DNA of 64,000 bases from Actinomycetota bacterium (lineage in GTDB: Bacteria; Actinomycetota; Geothermincolia; Geothermincolales; RBG-13-55-18). Shown one piece after another: positions 10,208 to 19,953 of this stretch. Below the pieces are notes generated by a model. It saw nothing but the letters and a program-made list of their open reading frames with translations, had not been told where the DNA came from and ran no database searches. The stretch spans positions 1 through 64,000 of the forward strand of contig QZKE01000066.1 of assembly GCA_003598015.1 (NCBI GenBank). Reading direction: 5' to 3'. A program made the position numbers and the translations under genes. The number at the start of each line of letters is the position of its first letter. Within the stretch, counting starts at the first letter, position 1.

Positions 10208-10242
10208 TATTGCGAGGAGTCCGCGACGAAGCAACCTCGATA
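10208..10242. repeat. Dispersed motif, TATTGCGAGGAGTCCGCGACGAAGCAACCTCGAT
   Basis: Degenerate inverted copy of the motif at 10611-10645. Confidence 0.6.
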
Positions 10243-10360
10243 GTGCATCACGCATCTCTTTGTAGAGTGCGGCCGGGATGTCCTCGCTCCTCACTCGCAG
10301 TGCAGTATATCCAGGGCGAATCCTTCTTGCGTATATACTGCTCGCCAATGTCGCTTCGGA

Positions 10361-10792
10361 CCAACCCCCGGATCCCGGGTTGTGTTTATTGTGCAGGCTA
10401 TGCCCGGACGCGGTCTGCTGTCCTTGGCGGTTGGATACACTCGGTTCCCTCGTTTGGCCACCCCTTTTTCACCACTACCATAGCTCTCTATACAGCTGGT
10501 AACGGTCTCGCTCGGCGCGCAGCCGGCGGGATAGGAGGAAGAGGCCTCATTTTCATTTGCCCGCACTCGCTACGATACCTTCACCATCAACCGAAATGGG
10601 ATTATCAATCGAGATTGCCGTGTCGCTTCGCTCCTCGCAACACGGTTTTCCACTGCGCGGAAAACCTGGTCCTCCGGGCTGGCGGCAGTGCGGATGGAAG
10701 CTCGGGCCAACCCGCGGATCATGGGATGAGTTTTTTATACGGGCTATGCCCGGGCGTGGTTCTGCTGTCCCTGGCGGTTGGATACACCCGGC
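10361..10792. repeat. Degenerate direct repeat, about 85 bp (about 10361-10445 and 10708-10792)
   Basis: ccaacccccggatcccggg...ggctatgcccggacgcggtctgctgtccttggcggttggatacactcgg versus ccaacccgcggatcatggg...ggctatgcccgggcgtggttctgctgtccctggcggttggatacacccgg. Confidence 0.8.
10611..10645. repeat. Dispersed motif GAGATTGCCGTGTCGCTTCGCTCCTCGCAACACGG
   Basis: Inverted relative to 10208-10242. Confidence 0.65.
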
Positions 10793-10940
10793 CTACCCCC
10801 TTTTCTGCTCCTTGCACTTCACCTCCAGTAAGTTCGTTCTGCCGGACACACCCGACTTCATACTGCGAGGATGCGCAGATATGCTGCATATAGAGTAGAA
10901 TACGGGACGAAGCGTTACCACGAAAACGGGAGATAGCCTG

Positions 10941-11597
10941 TTGTCTTCCCTTATCGACCGGTTGCTGGACTGGCTTATGCCCCTCTTCTCCAACTGGGGC
11001 TACCTCATCGTATTCGCGGGCGTCTTTCTCGAGAGTATCTTCCTGACCGGGTGGATAGCGCCGGGTACGACCGTCATACTCATCGGGAGCTTTTTCGCGG
11101 CCCAGGGGGAGCTCAACATCCTCATGTTGTGGGTTACCTGCGTCGTGGCCGCCCTGCTGGGAGACAATGTCGGTTATTTCATCGGCAGGAAAATGGGCGC
11201 TGAGGCGGCGGAACGTTACAACAGCAAGTCGCGACTGCGCCGCGGCATGCTTAAGAGCCAGGGGTTCTTCCGGCGCTATGGCGGAATCACGGTGCTCTTC
11301 GGGCGCATGTTGTCGGGCGTGGACGCTTTTATACCCGTGACCGCCGGCATGAACGCCATGCCACACTGGAAATACATGGCCTATGACATTCCCGCCGCCA
11401 TGCTCTGGTCCGGCATCTTCTGCGCCTTGGGATATTTTTTCGGCGAGAATTGGCAGGCCATAGACGATGTCATCAGCTGGCTGGGATGGGGTGCACTGCT
11501 GCTGGCAGTCCTGGTCGTCGTCGTGATAGTGCTGGTGAAACGGCGCAAGAAGAGCAGGGAGTCGCTGATGGAGGATGGCGGCGGCATCAAGGATTGA
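10941..11597 (+). CDS. DedA family membrane protein
   Basis: VFLESIFLTGWIAPGTTVILIGSFFAAQG, GDNVGYFIGRKMG, GRMLSGVDAFIPVTAGMNAM. Confidence 0.93.
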   Translation: MSSLIDRLLDWLMPLFSNWGYLIVFAGVFLESIFLTGWIAPGTTVILIGSFFAAQGELNILMLWVTCVVAALLGDNVGYFIGRKMGAEAAERYNSKSRLRRGMLKSQGFFRRYGGITVLFGRMLSGVDAFIPVTAGMNAMPHWKYMAYDIPAAMLWSGIFCALGYFFGENWQAIDDVISWLGWGALLLAVLVVVVIVLVKRRKKSRESLMEDGGGIKD

Positions 11598-11873
11598 CCG
11601 GCAAGTGCCGGGTCAAGTTGCGGGGTTCACTCCTCTTGTCCGCTAGGTCTGATACGGCCAGGGAGGCGCCGGGGGGCGTAGCTTGCGGATCGGGCCGGAA
11701 TACCTCTATATCTTGCCGGAACGATCGAGCCGGGCCAGGAATGCCGAGACGCAAGTCAAACCGGCTGACCCCCGTTTTACTTCCCTTCCCGCCGTGTGCT
11801 ACTATCACGTTAATTTTATGCTGTCTTGACTGTTTAACTTGGGTAAACGCAGTAATTTTCGGGAGACAAGGCA

Positions 11874-12374
11874 TTGTCCGGAGGTTACGCTTTCAGCAAG
11901 AAGCTGTTACTATGCATCCTGCTATTCGCTTTCTGGGTGGCGCTCACCGCTACCCTGGCCCTCTACGACCTGGTGCTCGGGGCCATATGCTCGGCTTTCG
12001 TTGCGGTGATCACCGTCAGCCTGCTGGGACGCGCTCTCGATCCCCGCATAACCCCCATGGTGCTGCTCAGGCTGCCCGTGTTCATGGTGCGGCTGGTCTG
12101 GGAGATAATAAAGGCCAATTACGATGTGGCCAAGATCATTCTCAACCCCAGGCTGCCCATTGATCCCAGGATTGTGGAATACCGCACCTACCTGGCAGGC
12201 GATCTTCCCCGCACGGTCTTTTCGGATTCCATTACCCTCACGCCGGGCACGGTGACGGTGGACCTGGAGGAGGATCTGCTCAAGGTCCACTGCCTCTGCC
12301 CCTACCACGAGGAGGGGCTGTCCGGCCTGGAGGAGATGGTGGCGTGGCTGTTCGGGGAGAAGAGACATGGATGA
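11874..12374 (+). CDS. mrpE: Na+/H+ antiporter subunit E
   Basis: PVFMVRLVWEIIKANYDVAKIILNPRLPIDPRIVEYRT; position in Mrp operon. Confidence 0.92.
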   Translation: MSGGYAFSKKLLLCILLFAFWVALTATLALYDLVLGAICSAFVAVITVSLLGRALDPRITPMVLLRLPVFMVRLVWEIIKANYDVAKIILNPRLPIDPRIVEYRTYLAGDLPRTVFSDSITLTPGTVTVDLEEDLLKVHCLCPYHEEGLSGLEEMVAWLFGEKRHG

Positions 12375-12639
12375 CTTCCTCACCGTCATCGCCTTGATCA
12401 TCAGCCTCAACGCGGTGATCTGCCTCTACCGGGCCGTGATCGGACCGACCACCCAGGACCGCTTGCTGGGCGTGAATATCGTAGGCACCAAGACCCTGGT
12501 GGTAGTGATCCTGATCACTTTTATCCAAGCCGAGAGCTTCTTCCTGGACGTGGCCATCGTCTATGCCCTGCTGCTCTTCGTGGTGACCGTCGCCGTCTCG
12601 CGCTACCTGGAGGCCGAGGGCTGGGAGGAGATGAAGTAG
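12367..12639 (+). CDS. mrpF: Na+/H+ antiporter subunit F
   Basis: YRAVIGPTTQDRLLGVNIVGTKT; overlaps mrpE. Confidence 0.9.
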   Translation: MDDFLTVIALIISLNAVICLYRAVIGPTTQDRLLGVNIVGTKTLVVVILITFIQAESFFLDVAIVYALLLFVVTVAVSRYLEAEGWEEMK

Positions 12640-12640
12640 T

Positions 12641-12970
12641 ATGGCTCAGAACATCGTGGCGGGCGTCTTCTGCTGCATCGGCACCTTCTTCTTCCTGCTG
12701 GGCACCACGGGGCTGGTGCGCATGCCGGATGTCTTCACGCGGCTTCACCCGTCAACCAAGTGCGACACCCTGGGCGCGTGTTCTGTGATCATCGGCATGG
12801 CCGTGTACAGCGGCTGGTCCTGGGACCTCTTGAAACTCGTCCTCATCGCCTGTTTCGTGCTCCTCTCCAGCGCCACCTGCGGGCATGCCATCGGCCGCTC
12901 CGCGCTCAAGAGGGATATCGCATACTGGAGAAAAGACCGTAAGGAAGTGGAAGATGGGCACGGCGCTTAA
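12641..12970 (+). CDS. mrpG: Na+/H+ antiporter subunit G
   Basis: LLGTTGLVRMPDVFTRLHPSTKCDTLG. Confidence 0.92.
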   Translation: MAQNIVAGVFCCIGTFFFLLGTTGLVRMPDVFTRLHPSTKCDTLGACSVIIGMAVYSGWSWDLLKLVLIACFVLLSSATCGHAIGRSALKRDIAYWRKDRKEVEDGHGA

Positions 12971-13205
12971 CCTCACCTTCCTTGTACTCCTCGTGGCCAC
13001 GGCCCTCCTCGCGGTTTTCGCGCGTGACCTCCTCGCGGCGGTGATCATCTTCTCCGTGTACAGCCTGATCATGGCCCTGATGTGGCAGCGCCTGCAGGCG
13101 CCCGACCTGGCCCTCACCGAGGCCGCGGTAGGTGCTGGAGTGACCGCGGTCCTCTTCGTCGTGACCATCTTCAAGACGCGTCGCAGGGAGGAGGAAGAGG
13201 ATTGA
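12954..13205 (+). CDS. DUF4040 / MbhD-like antiporter subunit
   Basis: LLAAVIIFSVYSLIMALMWQRLQAPDLALTEAAVGAGVTAVLF; ORF-track start 12885 is probably too far upstream; exact start uncertain. Confidence 0.8.
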   Translation: MGTALNLTFLVLLVATALLAVFARDLLAAVIIFSVYSLIMALMWQRLQAPDLALTEAAVGAGVTAVLFVVTIFKTRRREEEED

Positions 13206-13954
13206 AGAGAGTAGTCTCCCTGCTGTTCATAGCCGCGCTGCTCGCCCTCCTCCTCTACGTGGTGGCCAACATGCCTCCCATGGGCGACCCGGAGAATCCC
13301 ACCAATTCCAGTGAGGTCATCAAGCGCTACCTGAACGAAGCGGAGGAGGAGACGCATTGCGAGAACGTGATCACCGGCATCATCCTCAATTACAGAGGCT
13401 ACGATACCATGGGGGAGGTGACGGTCATCTTCTGCGCCCTCGCTGCGGTTCTCGCGGTGCTGGGCAGGGAGAAGCGGGGGAAGATCTACGCCTACGCAGA
13501 CCGCTCCAGGGTGCCGTCCTCAGCTATCGTCAGGACCATGGTGGCCTTCCTGGTGCCCTTCATCATCCTCTTCTCCATCTATACCATCCTGCACGGCGAG
13601 ATCTCACCCGGAGGAGGTTTCCAGGGAGGAGCCATAGTCGGGGGCAGCATGATCATCTTCACCACCATATTCGGCCTCTACGAGTCATCACAGCGCATCC
13701 CGCAGAAATTGCGCGCTCCCCTGGAGGGTTCCGCCGTGATCACTTTCTTCATCGTAGGCATACTGGGCATGGCGGGAGGTGGGAATTTCCTCACCTATGC
13801 CTGGCCCAATATCGCTACGAACCTGCAGCCCTCCGTGGTGACCTGGCTGACCATCCTGGTGGAGATAGGCATAGGCCTCGGCGGTGCCATGGTGCTCATA
13901 TCCATCCTCTTCAGCATGATCCGGGAGGAGGAAGAGATTGCGGTTGCTCCATAA
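13202..13954 (+). CDS. mrpB: MrpB-like antiporter subunit with MbhE-like N-terminal segment
   Basis: HGEISPGGGFQGGAIVGGSMIIF; N-terminal ENVITGIILNYRGYDTMGEVTVIF; coordinates inferred within ORF 13082-13954. Confidence 0.85.
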   Translation: MKRVVSLLFIAALLALLLYVVANMPPMGDPENPTNSSEVIKRYLNEAEEETHCENVITGIILNYRGYDTMGEVTVIFCALAAVLAVLGREKRGKIYAYADRSRVPSSAIVRTMVAFLVPFIILFSIYTILHGEISPGGGFQGGAIVGGSMIIFTTIFGLYESSQRIPQKLRAPLEGSAVITFFIVGILGMAGGGNFLTYAWPNIATNLQPSVVTWLTILVEIGIGLGGAMVLISILFSMIREEEEIAVAP

Positions 13955-14330
13955 CTACCATTACATTGTGGCCATGCTTCTCTTCTGCATCGGGCTGTAT
14001 ACGGTAATCGTGCGCCGCAATATCATCAAGAAACTCATCGGCCTGAACATCATGGAGACATCGGTATTCCTTTTCTATATATCGCTGGGATACCTGGAAG
14101 GAGGCATCGCTCCCATACGTGTCGGTGGAGCGGATCCCTCCCGCATGGTAAACCCCATACCGCAGGCCCTCATCCTCACGGGCATCGTGGTGGCGGTGAG
14201 CGTGACCGCCCTGGCCCTTGCCCTGGTCATCCTCCTCTACCGCCAGTACGGCACCCTGGACGTGGACCGCCTCTTCCGCGACGAGGAAGTGGAGGAGGAA
14301 ACGGCGGAGGAGAAGGAGGGCACCGCGTAG
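13938..14330 (+). CDS. mrpC: Na+/H+ antiporter subunit C (NuoK-like)
   Basis: IGLYTVIVRRNIIKKLIGLNIMETSVFLFYIS, NPIPQALILTGIVVAVSVTALALALVI. Confidence 0.93.
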   Translation: MRLLHNYHYIVAMLLFCIGLYTVIVRRNIIKKLIGLNIMETSVFLFYISLGYLEGGIAPIRVGGADPSRMVNPIPQALILTGIVVAVSVTALALALVILLYRQYGTLDVDRLFRDEEVEEETAEEKEGTA

Positions 14331-15815
14331 ATGGGCGCCTATCGCCATTTCCCCATCCTCATGATCACCATTCCTTTGTTATGCGCGGTGCTCATGCCCT
14401 TCCTGGGCTACCTGAGGCAGAAGTGGGTGGCCTGGGCGGCCCTGATCCCGCTGGCCTCCTCCACCATCCTGGGCTTCCTGCTCATCGGCAAAGTCCCACC
14501 CGACGGGTATATCAGCTATCATCTGGGCAACTGGGCGCCTCCCTGGGGGATAGAGGTACGCGTGGATTTCATGGGGCTCTTCCTCATGCTGGTGGTATGC
14601 TGTATCAGCTTCCTGGCCCTCGTCTTCTCCCGGCGCTATATAGAGAGGGAGGTCTCCGGGGGGCGCCTGACCGCCTACTACGTGCTCTTCCTGCTCATGT
14701 CCGGGGCTATGCTCGGTTTCGTGGCCACCGGGGATATCTTCAACCTCTTCGTGTTCATGGAGATCCTGGCGCTGTCCTCCTACGCGCTGGTGGCTATCAC
14801 CGGAAACCGCAACGCCGTGCGCGCCGCCTTCAAGTACGTACTCATGGGCGCACCTTCCTCTATTATGGTGCTGCTGGCCATCGGGTTTCTCTACTCAGCC
14901 ACCGGGACATTGAACATGGCCGACCTCGCGGGACGTATAGCGGAGTCGGGCTACAGCGAGGTGCTTATCGTATCCTTTATCCTCTTCGTCATCGGATTCG
15001 GAGTGAAGGCGGCCCTCTTTCCCCTGCATATGTGGCTTCCGGATGCCCATTCCATCGCGCCCTCACCCATAAGCGCGCTCCTCTCCGGCCTGCTGGTGGA
15101 GGTGGGCGCCTTCGCCATCCTGAGGATAACCTTTTCCGTCTTCACCACGTCCGCGGATAATCTCATGGCGGGAACCCTGGATGCCGTAAGCATATTTGCG
15201 GCCGCGGCGGTGCTTTACGGGGGGATCATGGCCATCATGCAGAAGGACCTAAAGATGATGATCGCCTATTCGACCGTCAGCCATATCGGCTATATCTTCC
15301 TGGGTATAACGGCGTTTACCAGGGAGGGCCTGGCGGGCGCCATGTACCACATGCTCGACCATGGTCTGGCCAAGGCCTGCCTCTTCCTCTGCGCGGGGTG
15401 CTTCATCTACATGAAGGGATACCGGCGCATAGACGAGCTCAAGGGAGCCTGGCGCCAGATGCCCTGGACCTGCTTCGCTTTCGCCCTGGCCTCCATATCC
15501 GTTATCGGCATCCCTCCCACAGCCGGTTTTATCAGCAAGTTCTACCTCATCTACGGGAACTTCACCTCGCAGAGGTGGCCCTACGCGCTGGTGCTCCTGG
15601 TAGGGGCGATACTGGCTGCGGTATACTGCTTCCGTGTGATCTATTACATGTTCTTCCAGCCTGGGAAGGAGGGGGCCTGGGAGGAGAACACCAGGGACGC
15701 CGCTCCCTCCATGCTAACGCCCATCTGGATCCTCTCCCTGGGCACGCTTTTCTTCGGGGTGTTCTCGGGTCTTATAATCGATTCGCTGCTCAAGGCGGCG
15801 CAGTATCTGTTGTGA
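14331..15815 (+). CDS. mrpD: Na+/H+ antiporter subunit D (NuoN/M-like)
   Basis: FGVKAALFPLHMWLPDAHSIAPSPISALLSGLLVEVGAF. Confidence 0.93.
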   Translation: MGAYRHFPILMITIPLLCAVLMPFLGYLRQKWVAWAALIPLASSTILGFLLIGKVPPDGYISYHLGNWAPPWGIEVRVDFMGLFLMLVVCCISFLALVFSRRYIEREVSGGRLTAYYVLFLLMSGAMLGFVATGDIFNLFVFMEILALSSYALVAITGNRNAVRAAFKYVLMGAPSSIMVLLAIGFLYSATGTLNMADLAGRIAESGYSEVLIVSFILFVIGFGVKAALFPLHMWLPDAHSIAPSPISALLSGLLVEVGAFAILRITFSVFTTSADNLMAGTLDAVSIFAAAAVLYGGIMAIMQKDLKMMIAYSTVSHIGYIFLGITAFTREGLAGAMYHMLDHGLAKACLFLCAGCFIYMKGYRRIDELKGAWRQMPWTCFAFALASISVIGIPPTAGFISKFYLIYGNFTSQRWPYALVLLVGAILAAVYCFRVIYYMFFQPGKEGAWEENTRDAAPSMLTPIWILSLGTLFFGVFSGLIIDSLLKAAQYLL

Positions 15816-15930
15816 AACGAAGGGGGTAGTCGATGCCACGGGACAGCACATCGCCCTTCTCGGGTCTTATAATCGATTCGCTGCTCAAGGCGGCGCAGTA
15901 TCTGTTGTGAAACGAAGGGGGTAGTCGATG
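15762..15930. repeat. 74-bp perfect direct repeat (15762-15835, 15857-15930), 95-bp period, spanning the mrpD stop and next start
   Basis: ttctcgggtcttataatcgattcgctgctcaaggcggcgcagtatctgttgtgaaacgaagggggtagtcgatg occurs twice. Confidence 0.98.
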
Positions 15931-17739
15931 TCGGATAACAGCACATTCTCCGTAATACCGCTTATAGCGATGCTGCTTCCCTGGGTGTCGCTGGTGGTGA
16001 TCGTGGCCATGCCCAAGAAGGCGAAGCAGCTGCGATTATGGCTGTGCTTCCTGGGGACGGTGGCCACCTTCGGGGTGGTACTGTCCCTGTTGCCGGGCAT
16101 CCTGGACGGCAATACCTATACCATCAAGCTGGCCAGCGTGGTACAGGGGCTGGAGATGCGCCTCAGCGTGGATACGCTGGGCTATTATTTCTCGCTCATC
16201 CTGTCCTTTATCTGGATGCTGACCACCCTCTACTCTATCTCCTATATCGACCATAAAGAGAACCGCTTTTTCGCCTTCATGGCCTTGTGCGAGTCTTTCC
16301 TGCTGGGTTGCGCGTTCTCCGCCAACATGTTCACTTACTTCATCTTCTACGAGATGATGACCTTCGGATCCTACCCCCTGATTATCCACGAGGAGACGGC
16401 CATGGCGCGCCGGGCCGGTTACAAGTACCTCGTGTACGCCATCGCGGCCGGCACTGTCCTCTTCTTCGCCATCATCGCTCATTATTTCTGGGGGGATGGC
16501 CAGCTGGGATTCGGGCAGTACGGCGTTTTGAGCCTGGAGTTCGCGGGACGTGCCGCTCTGACCACCATCTTCTTCGCCTACCTGGCCGGATTCGGGGTGA
16601 AGGCGGCCATCATGCCCCTGCACGGGTGGGTGCCCGACGCCCATCCGGCGGCGCCCTCCCCGGCCAGCGCGCTGCTCTCCGGGGTTATCCTGAAGGCGGG
16701 TGCCTTCGGCATCGTCCGCGTGGTCTTCAACGTCTTCGGGGTGGAGCTCATGCGGGAGCTGAACGTGTTCATCGTCATGGCCGTTCTGGCCTGCATCACC
16801 ATCGTGGTGGCCTCCGTCTTCGCCCTCACCCAGGACAACCTGAAACGCCGGCTGGCCTACTCGAGCATCGGGCAGGTCTCCTATATCATCCTGGGGCTGG
16901 CCATGCTGGCCCAGGATGGCGCCCTGGGCGGCGTCATGCACATCACCCACCATGCCCTGATGAAGGGCTGCCTCTTCCTCTGCGCCGGGGTGATCCTGGT
17001 AAAGACCGGCAAAAAGAACATCAGCGAGATGAAGGGGGTTGGATACAAACTACCGATAACCATGATCTGCTTCTCCATCTGCGCCCTGGCCATGATGGGG
17101 ACGCCGCCGTCGGTGGGATTCATCACCAAGTGGCTGTTGGGCAGCGGCTCCCTGGAGGCGGGATTACCCGTCTATATCGTAGTGCTGCTGGTGAGCGCCC
17201 TGCTCAACGCGGCCTATTTCCTGCCCATTATCTATATCGCGTTCTTCCGCTGGGAGGGCGACGATGAGGAGGGGCACGGGGATACCCACCGTCCCAAGCT
17301 GGTGTTCGGCAAGGAGGCGGACCACAAGCTGGTGGTACCCCTGGTCATCCTGTCAGCCCTGGTGATCATCGTAGGTATATGGGTGACCGTCCCCGGCTTT
17401 CCGTATTCACTGGTCAACCCCGCCGTTGAGGATATCTACGGCAGCAATGTCTCGGGTCATGTCTACGAAGACGAGAACGGAAACGGTATCTACGACGATG
17501 ACGATCCGGGCGTGGCGGGAGTGACGGTCCAGCTGAGCCTGGATGGAGAGGTAGTGGCGAGCACCGATAGCGATGAGACGGGCTTGTACGAATTCGAGAA
17601 GATCGAGGAGGGAACGTACGATATCGAGGTTATCACCGGGGCGGGGATGTCCGCCGTCGGCTCCACGCTGATCAGGGGGGTGAAGGTGACGTCCAACGAG
17701 GACGTAATCGTGGAAAGGCCCTTCCTGGTCAGTCCCTGA
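15928..17739 (+). CDS. Second MrpD-like antiporter subunit fused to a C-terminal SdrD-B/Cna-B-like beta-sandwich domain
   Basis: FGVKAAIMPLHGWVPDAHPAAPSPASALLSGVILK; C-terminus GSNVSGHVYEDENGNGIYDDDDPGVAGVTVQLSLDGEVVASTDSDETGLYEFEKIEEGTYDIEV. Confidence 0.9.
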   Translation: MSDNSTFSVIPLIAMLLPWVSLVVIVAMPKKAKQLRLWLCFLGTVATFGVVLSLLPGILDGNTYTIKLASVVQGLEMRLSVDTLGYYFSLILSFIWMLTTLYSISYIDHKENRFFAFMALCESFLLGCAFSANMFTYFIFYEMMTFGSYPLIIHEETAMARRAGYKYLVYAIAAGTVLFFAIIAHYFWGDGQLGFGQYGVLSLEFAGRAALTTIFFAYLAGFGVKAAIMPLHGWVPDAHPAAPSPASALLSGVILKAGAFGIVRVVFNVFGVELMRELNVFIVMAVLACITIVVASVFALTQDNLKRRLAYSSIGQVSYIILGLAMLAQDGALGGVMHITHHALMKGCLFLCAGVILVKTGKKNISEMKGVGYKLPITMICFSICALAMMGTPPSVGFITKWLLGSGSLEAGLPVYIVVLLVSALLNAAYFLPIIYIAFFRWEGDDEEGHGDTHRPKLVFGKEADHKLVVPLVILSALVIIVGIWVTVPGFPYSLVNPAVEDIYGSNVSGHVYEDENGNGIYDDDDPGVAGVTVQLSLDGEVVASTDSDETGLYEFEKIEEGTYDIEVITGAGMSAVGSTLIRGVKVTSNEDVIVERPFLVSP

Positions 17740-17756
17740 CACGATGAGGTAGAGGG

Positions 17757-19904
17757 TTGCACGAGACGAAGGTAGCGATATTCGCATACTCCATCCTGCC
17801 CATCCTCGCCATGGCGCTGCCCGTGGCGGGAGCACTGCTGGCTGCGGTAGCGGGGGAGAAGCGGGCGCGCTTGCGCAACTGGGCCGCGGTGGTCGCCACC
17901 GGGGCGACGCTGCTCATGGCGGTGCTCATACTGGTGAAGGTGCTATCCGTCGGCGCGGTCTATTTCAACCTGGATATCATGCGCATCGGCACCAGCTACG
18001 TGTGCAACCTGGAGGTCGACGCCATCGGGGCGTTCTTCGTCTTCTTCACGGCGATCCTGTGGTTCGCCGCTTCCCTGCACGCTTTTCGCTACATGGATCA
18101 CGAACATAAGCGCACGCGCTTCTTCTTCTTCATGCTCCTCACCGAGACCGCCACCCTGGGGGTGTTCATGGTCCAGGACTACTTCAGCCTCTACCTGTTC
18201 TTCGAGGCCATGGGGCTGCTGGCCTATGTCCTGGTTATCCACTCCGAAACGGACAAGGCTCGCTCTGCGGCCGCCAAGTACATATGCATGACCGTGGTCG
18301 GAGGCCTGAGCCTCATCGGGGGCATCTTCCTCTACCTGGGCGCCGCGGGCACGATCGCTTTCAAACCCCTGGCCGATAGTGCCTGGCTCACGGGTTCCTT
18401 CAAAGTTGTGGCCCTGATCTGCCTCATCGCAGGCTTCGGCGTGAAAGCGGGCATGGTGCCCCTGCATATCTGGCTCCCCGACGCTCATCCCGCCGCGCCC
18501 TCCCCCGCAAGTGCCCTCCTCTCCGGGGTGATGATCAAGGCGGGCGCATACGGAATCCTGAGAACCGCGCTCACCTTCTTCCAGCAGCCGCCGGTCCATG
18601 CCGCGGAAGCCGAGGTAGTCAGCGGCGCTCACGCCGCGGAGGGGGCGGTGCACGCCGCGTCCGGAATCGCGGGCGACGTGCGCATGCTGGGATTTGCCAT
18701 AATATGGATGGCAGTGGCCACCATGTTCATCGGCATGTTGCTGGCCCTGGTGCAGAACGATATCAAGCGCACCCTGGCCTATTCGAGCGTCAGCCAGATG
18801 GGGTATATCCTCTTCGGCGTCGGGTGCATGACTTACCTGGGGGCGGAAGGGGCCATGGGCATGGGCGGCAGCCTCTACCACATCATCAACCACGCTTTCT
18901 TCAAGGGATGTTTCTTCCTCGCCGCGGGCTCCATTCTCTTCTGCGCCCACGAACTGGATATGTACAAACTGGGTGGCCTGTGGAGACGTATGCCCCTGAC
19001 CACCATATTCTGGTGCATCGCTGCGCTGGGCATCATGGGTATCCCTTTCCTGAACGGCTTCGTGTCTAAGACCCTCCTGCATCATGCCATCGTCGAATCG
19101 CACGAGTTCGCCGTGGGGGCCAACCTGGCCACGGCCGGATGGGTGAAGATGGCAGAGATCATGTTCATCATAACCAGTGGCGGCACCATCGGATATATCA
19201 CCAAGATGACCTACTACACGTTCTTCCGCGGGCCGGACCGGGAGCACGCGCATCATATCGAGCACGTAAAGGAAGCGCCCGCGTGGATGCTCGCAGGCAC
19301 CGGACTACTGGCCGCCGGGGTTTTGTTCAATGGCCTTTTCCCCGGCGTGCTCCTGAGCAAGCTTATCGGCCCGACGGTGCAGACGGTGCCGGGCTTCGAT
19401 CCCCATATGGCTGCCCACGTAGCGGAGGTCCCCATATTCATTTGGGGGAACTTCAAGGAGATCCTCGTCCCCCTGGCCATCGGTATCTCCGTCTTTGTCC
19501 TGGGGGCCTGGCCCGACCTTTTCGGAAGAAGGCGGCGGGGTCCGGATATCTTCCATATCCGGCTCCCGCGCTGGCTGGGGGTGGACTACTGGTACGTGCG
19601 GGGAGCCAGAGACTCGCTGGCGATACTCTTTGCCGGGCAGAGGACCTATGGGCCCATCAAAATGCGCGTTATATCCATGCTGAAACAGGGGGCGTACGGG
19701 ACGGTTCACACGGTCCGGGATGTGATCTACCCGGCGCTCACGGAGAAGCCCTACGAGCGGGTCAAGGAAGGTGTGATCAGGCTGGCCGGGGATACTCGCC
19801 GCAGGCTGTTGCCCAGGATAAGAGAGTACCAGGGAGATCTCGCCGTCGGAGCCCTGGTTATCGCGGTATCACTCACCATCTTCCTTATCATGAGGTTGCT
19901 GTGA
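17757..19904 (+). CDS. MrpA/MrpD-type large antiporter subunit with C-terminal extension
   Basis: FGVKAGMVPLHIWLPDAHPAAPSPASALLSGVMIKAGAYG; TTG start. Confidence 0.88.
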   Translation: MHETKVAIFAYSILPILAMALPVAGALLAAVAGEKRARLRNWAAVVATGATLLMAVLILVKVLSVGAVYFNLDIMRIGTSYVCNLEVDAIGAFFVFFTAILWFAASLHAFRYMDHEHKRTRFFFFMLLTETATLGVFMVQDYFSLYLFFEAMGLLAYVLVIHSETDKARSAAAKYICMTVVGGLSLIGGIFLYLGAAGTIAFKPLADSAWLTGSFKVVALICLIAGFGVKAGMVPLHIWLPDAHPAAPSPASALLSGVMIKAGAYGILRTALTFFQQPPVHAAEAEVVSGAHAAEGAVHAASGIAGDVRMLGFAIIWMAVATMFIGMLLALVQNDIKRTLAYSSVSQMGYILFGVGCMTYLGAEGAMGMGGSLYHIINHAFFKGCFFLAAGSILFCAHELDMYKLGGLWRRMPLTTIFWCIAALGIMGIPFLNGFVSKTLLHHAIVESHEFAVGANLATAGWVKMAEIMFIITSGGTIGYITKMTYYTFFRGPDREHAHHIEHVKEAPAWMLAGTGLLAAGVLFNGLFPGVLLSKLIGPTVQTVPGFDPHMAAHVAEVPIFIWGNFKEILVPLAIGISVFVLGAWPDLFGRRRRGPDIFHIRLPRWLGVDYWYVRGARDSLAILFAGQRTYGPIKMRVISMLKQGAYGTVHTVRDVIYPALTEKPYERVKEGVIRLAGDTRRRLLPRIREYQGDLAVGALVIAVSLTIFLIMRLL

Positions 19905-19953
19905 GCGTATGAAGAATGAATATGTTGAGGTATAGCTTCCATTAACCGGGAGA

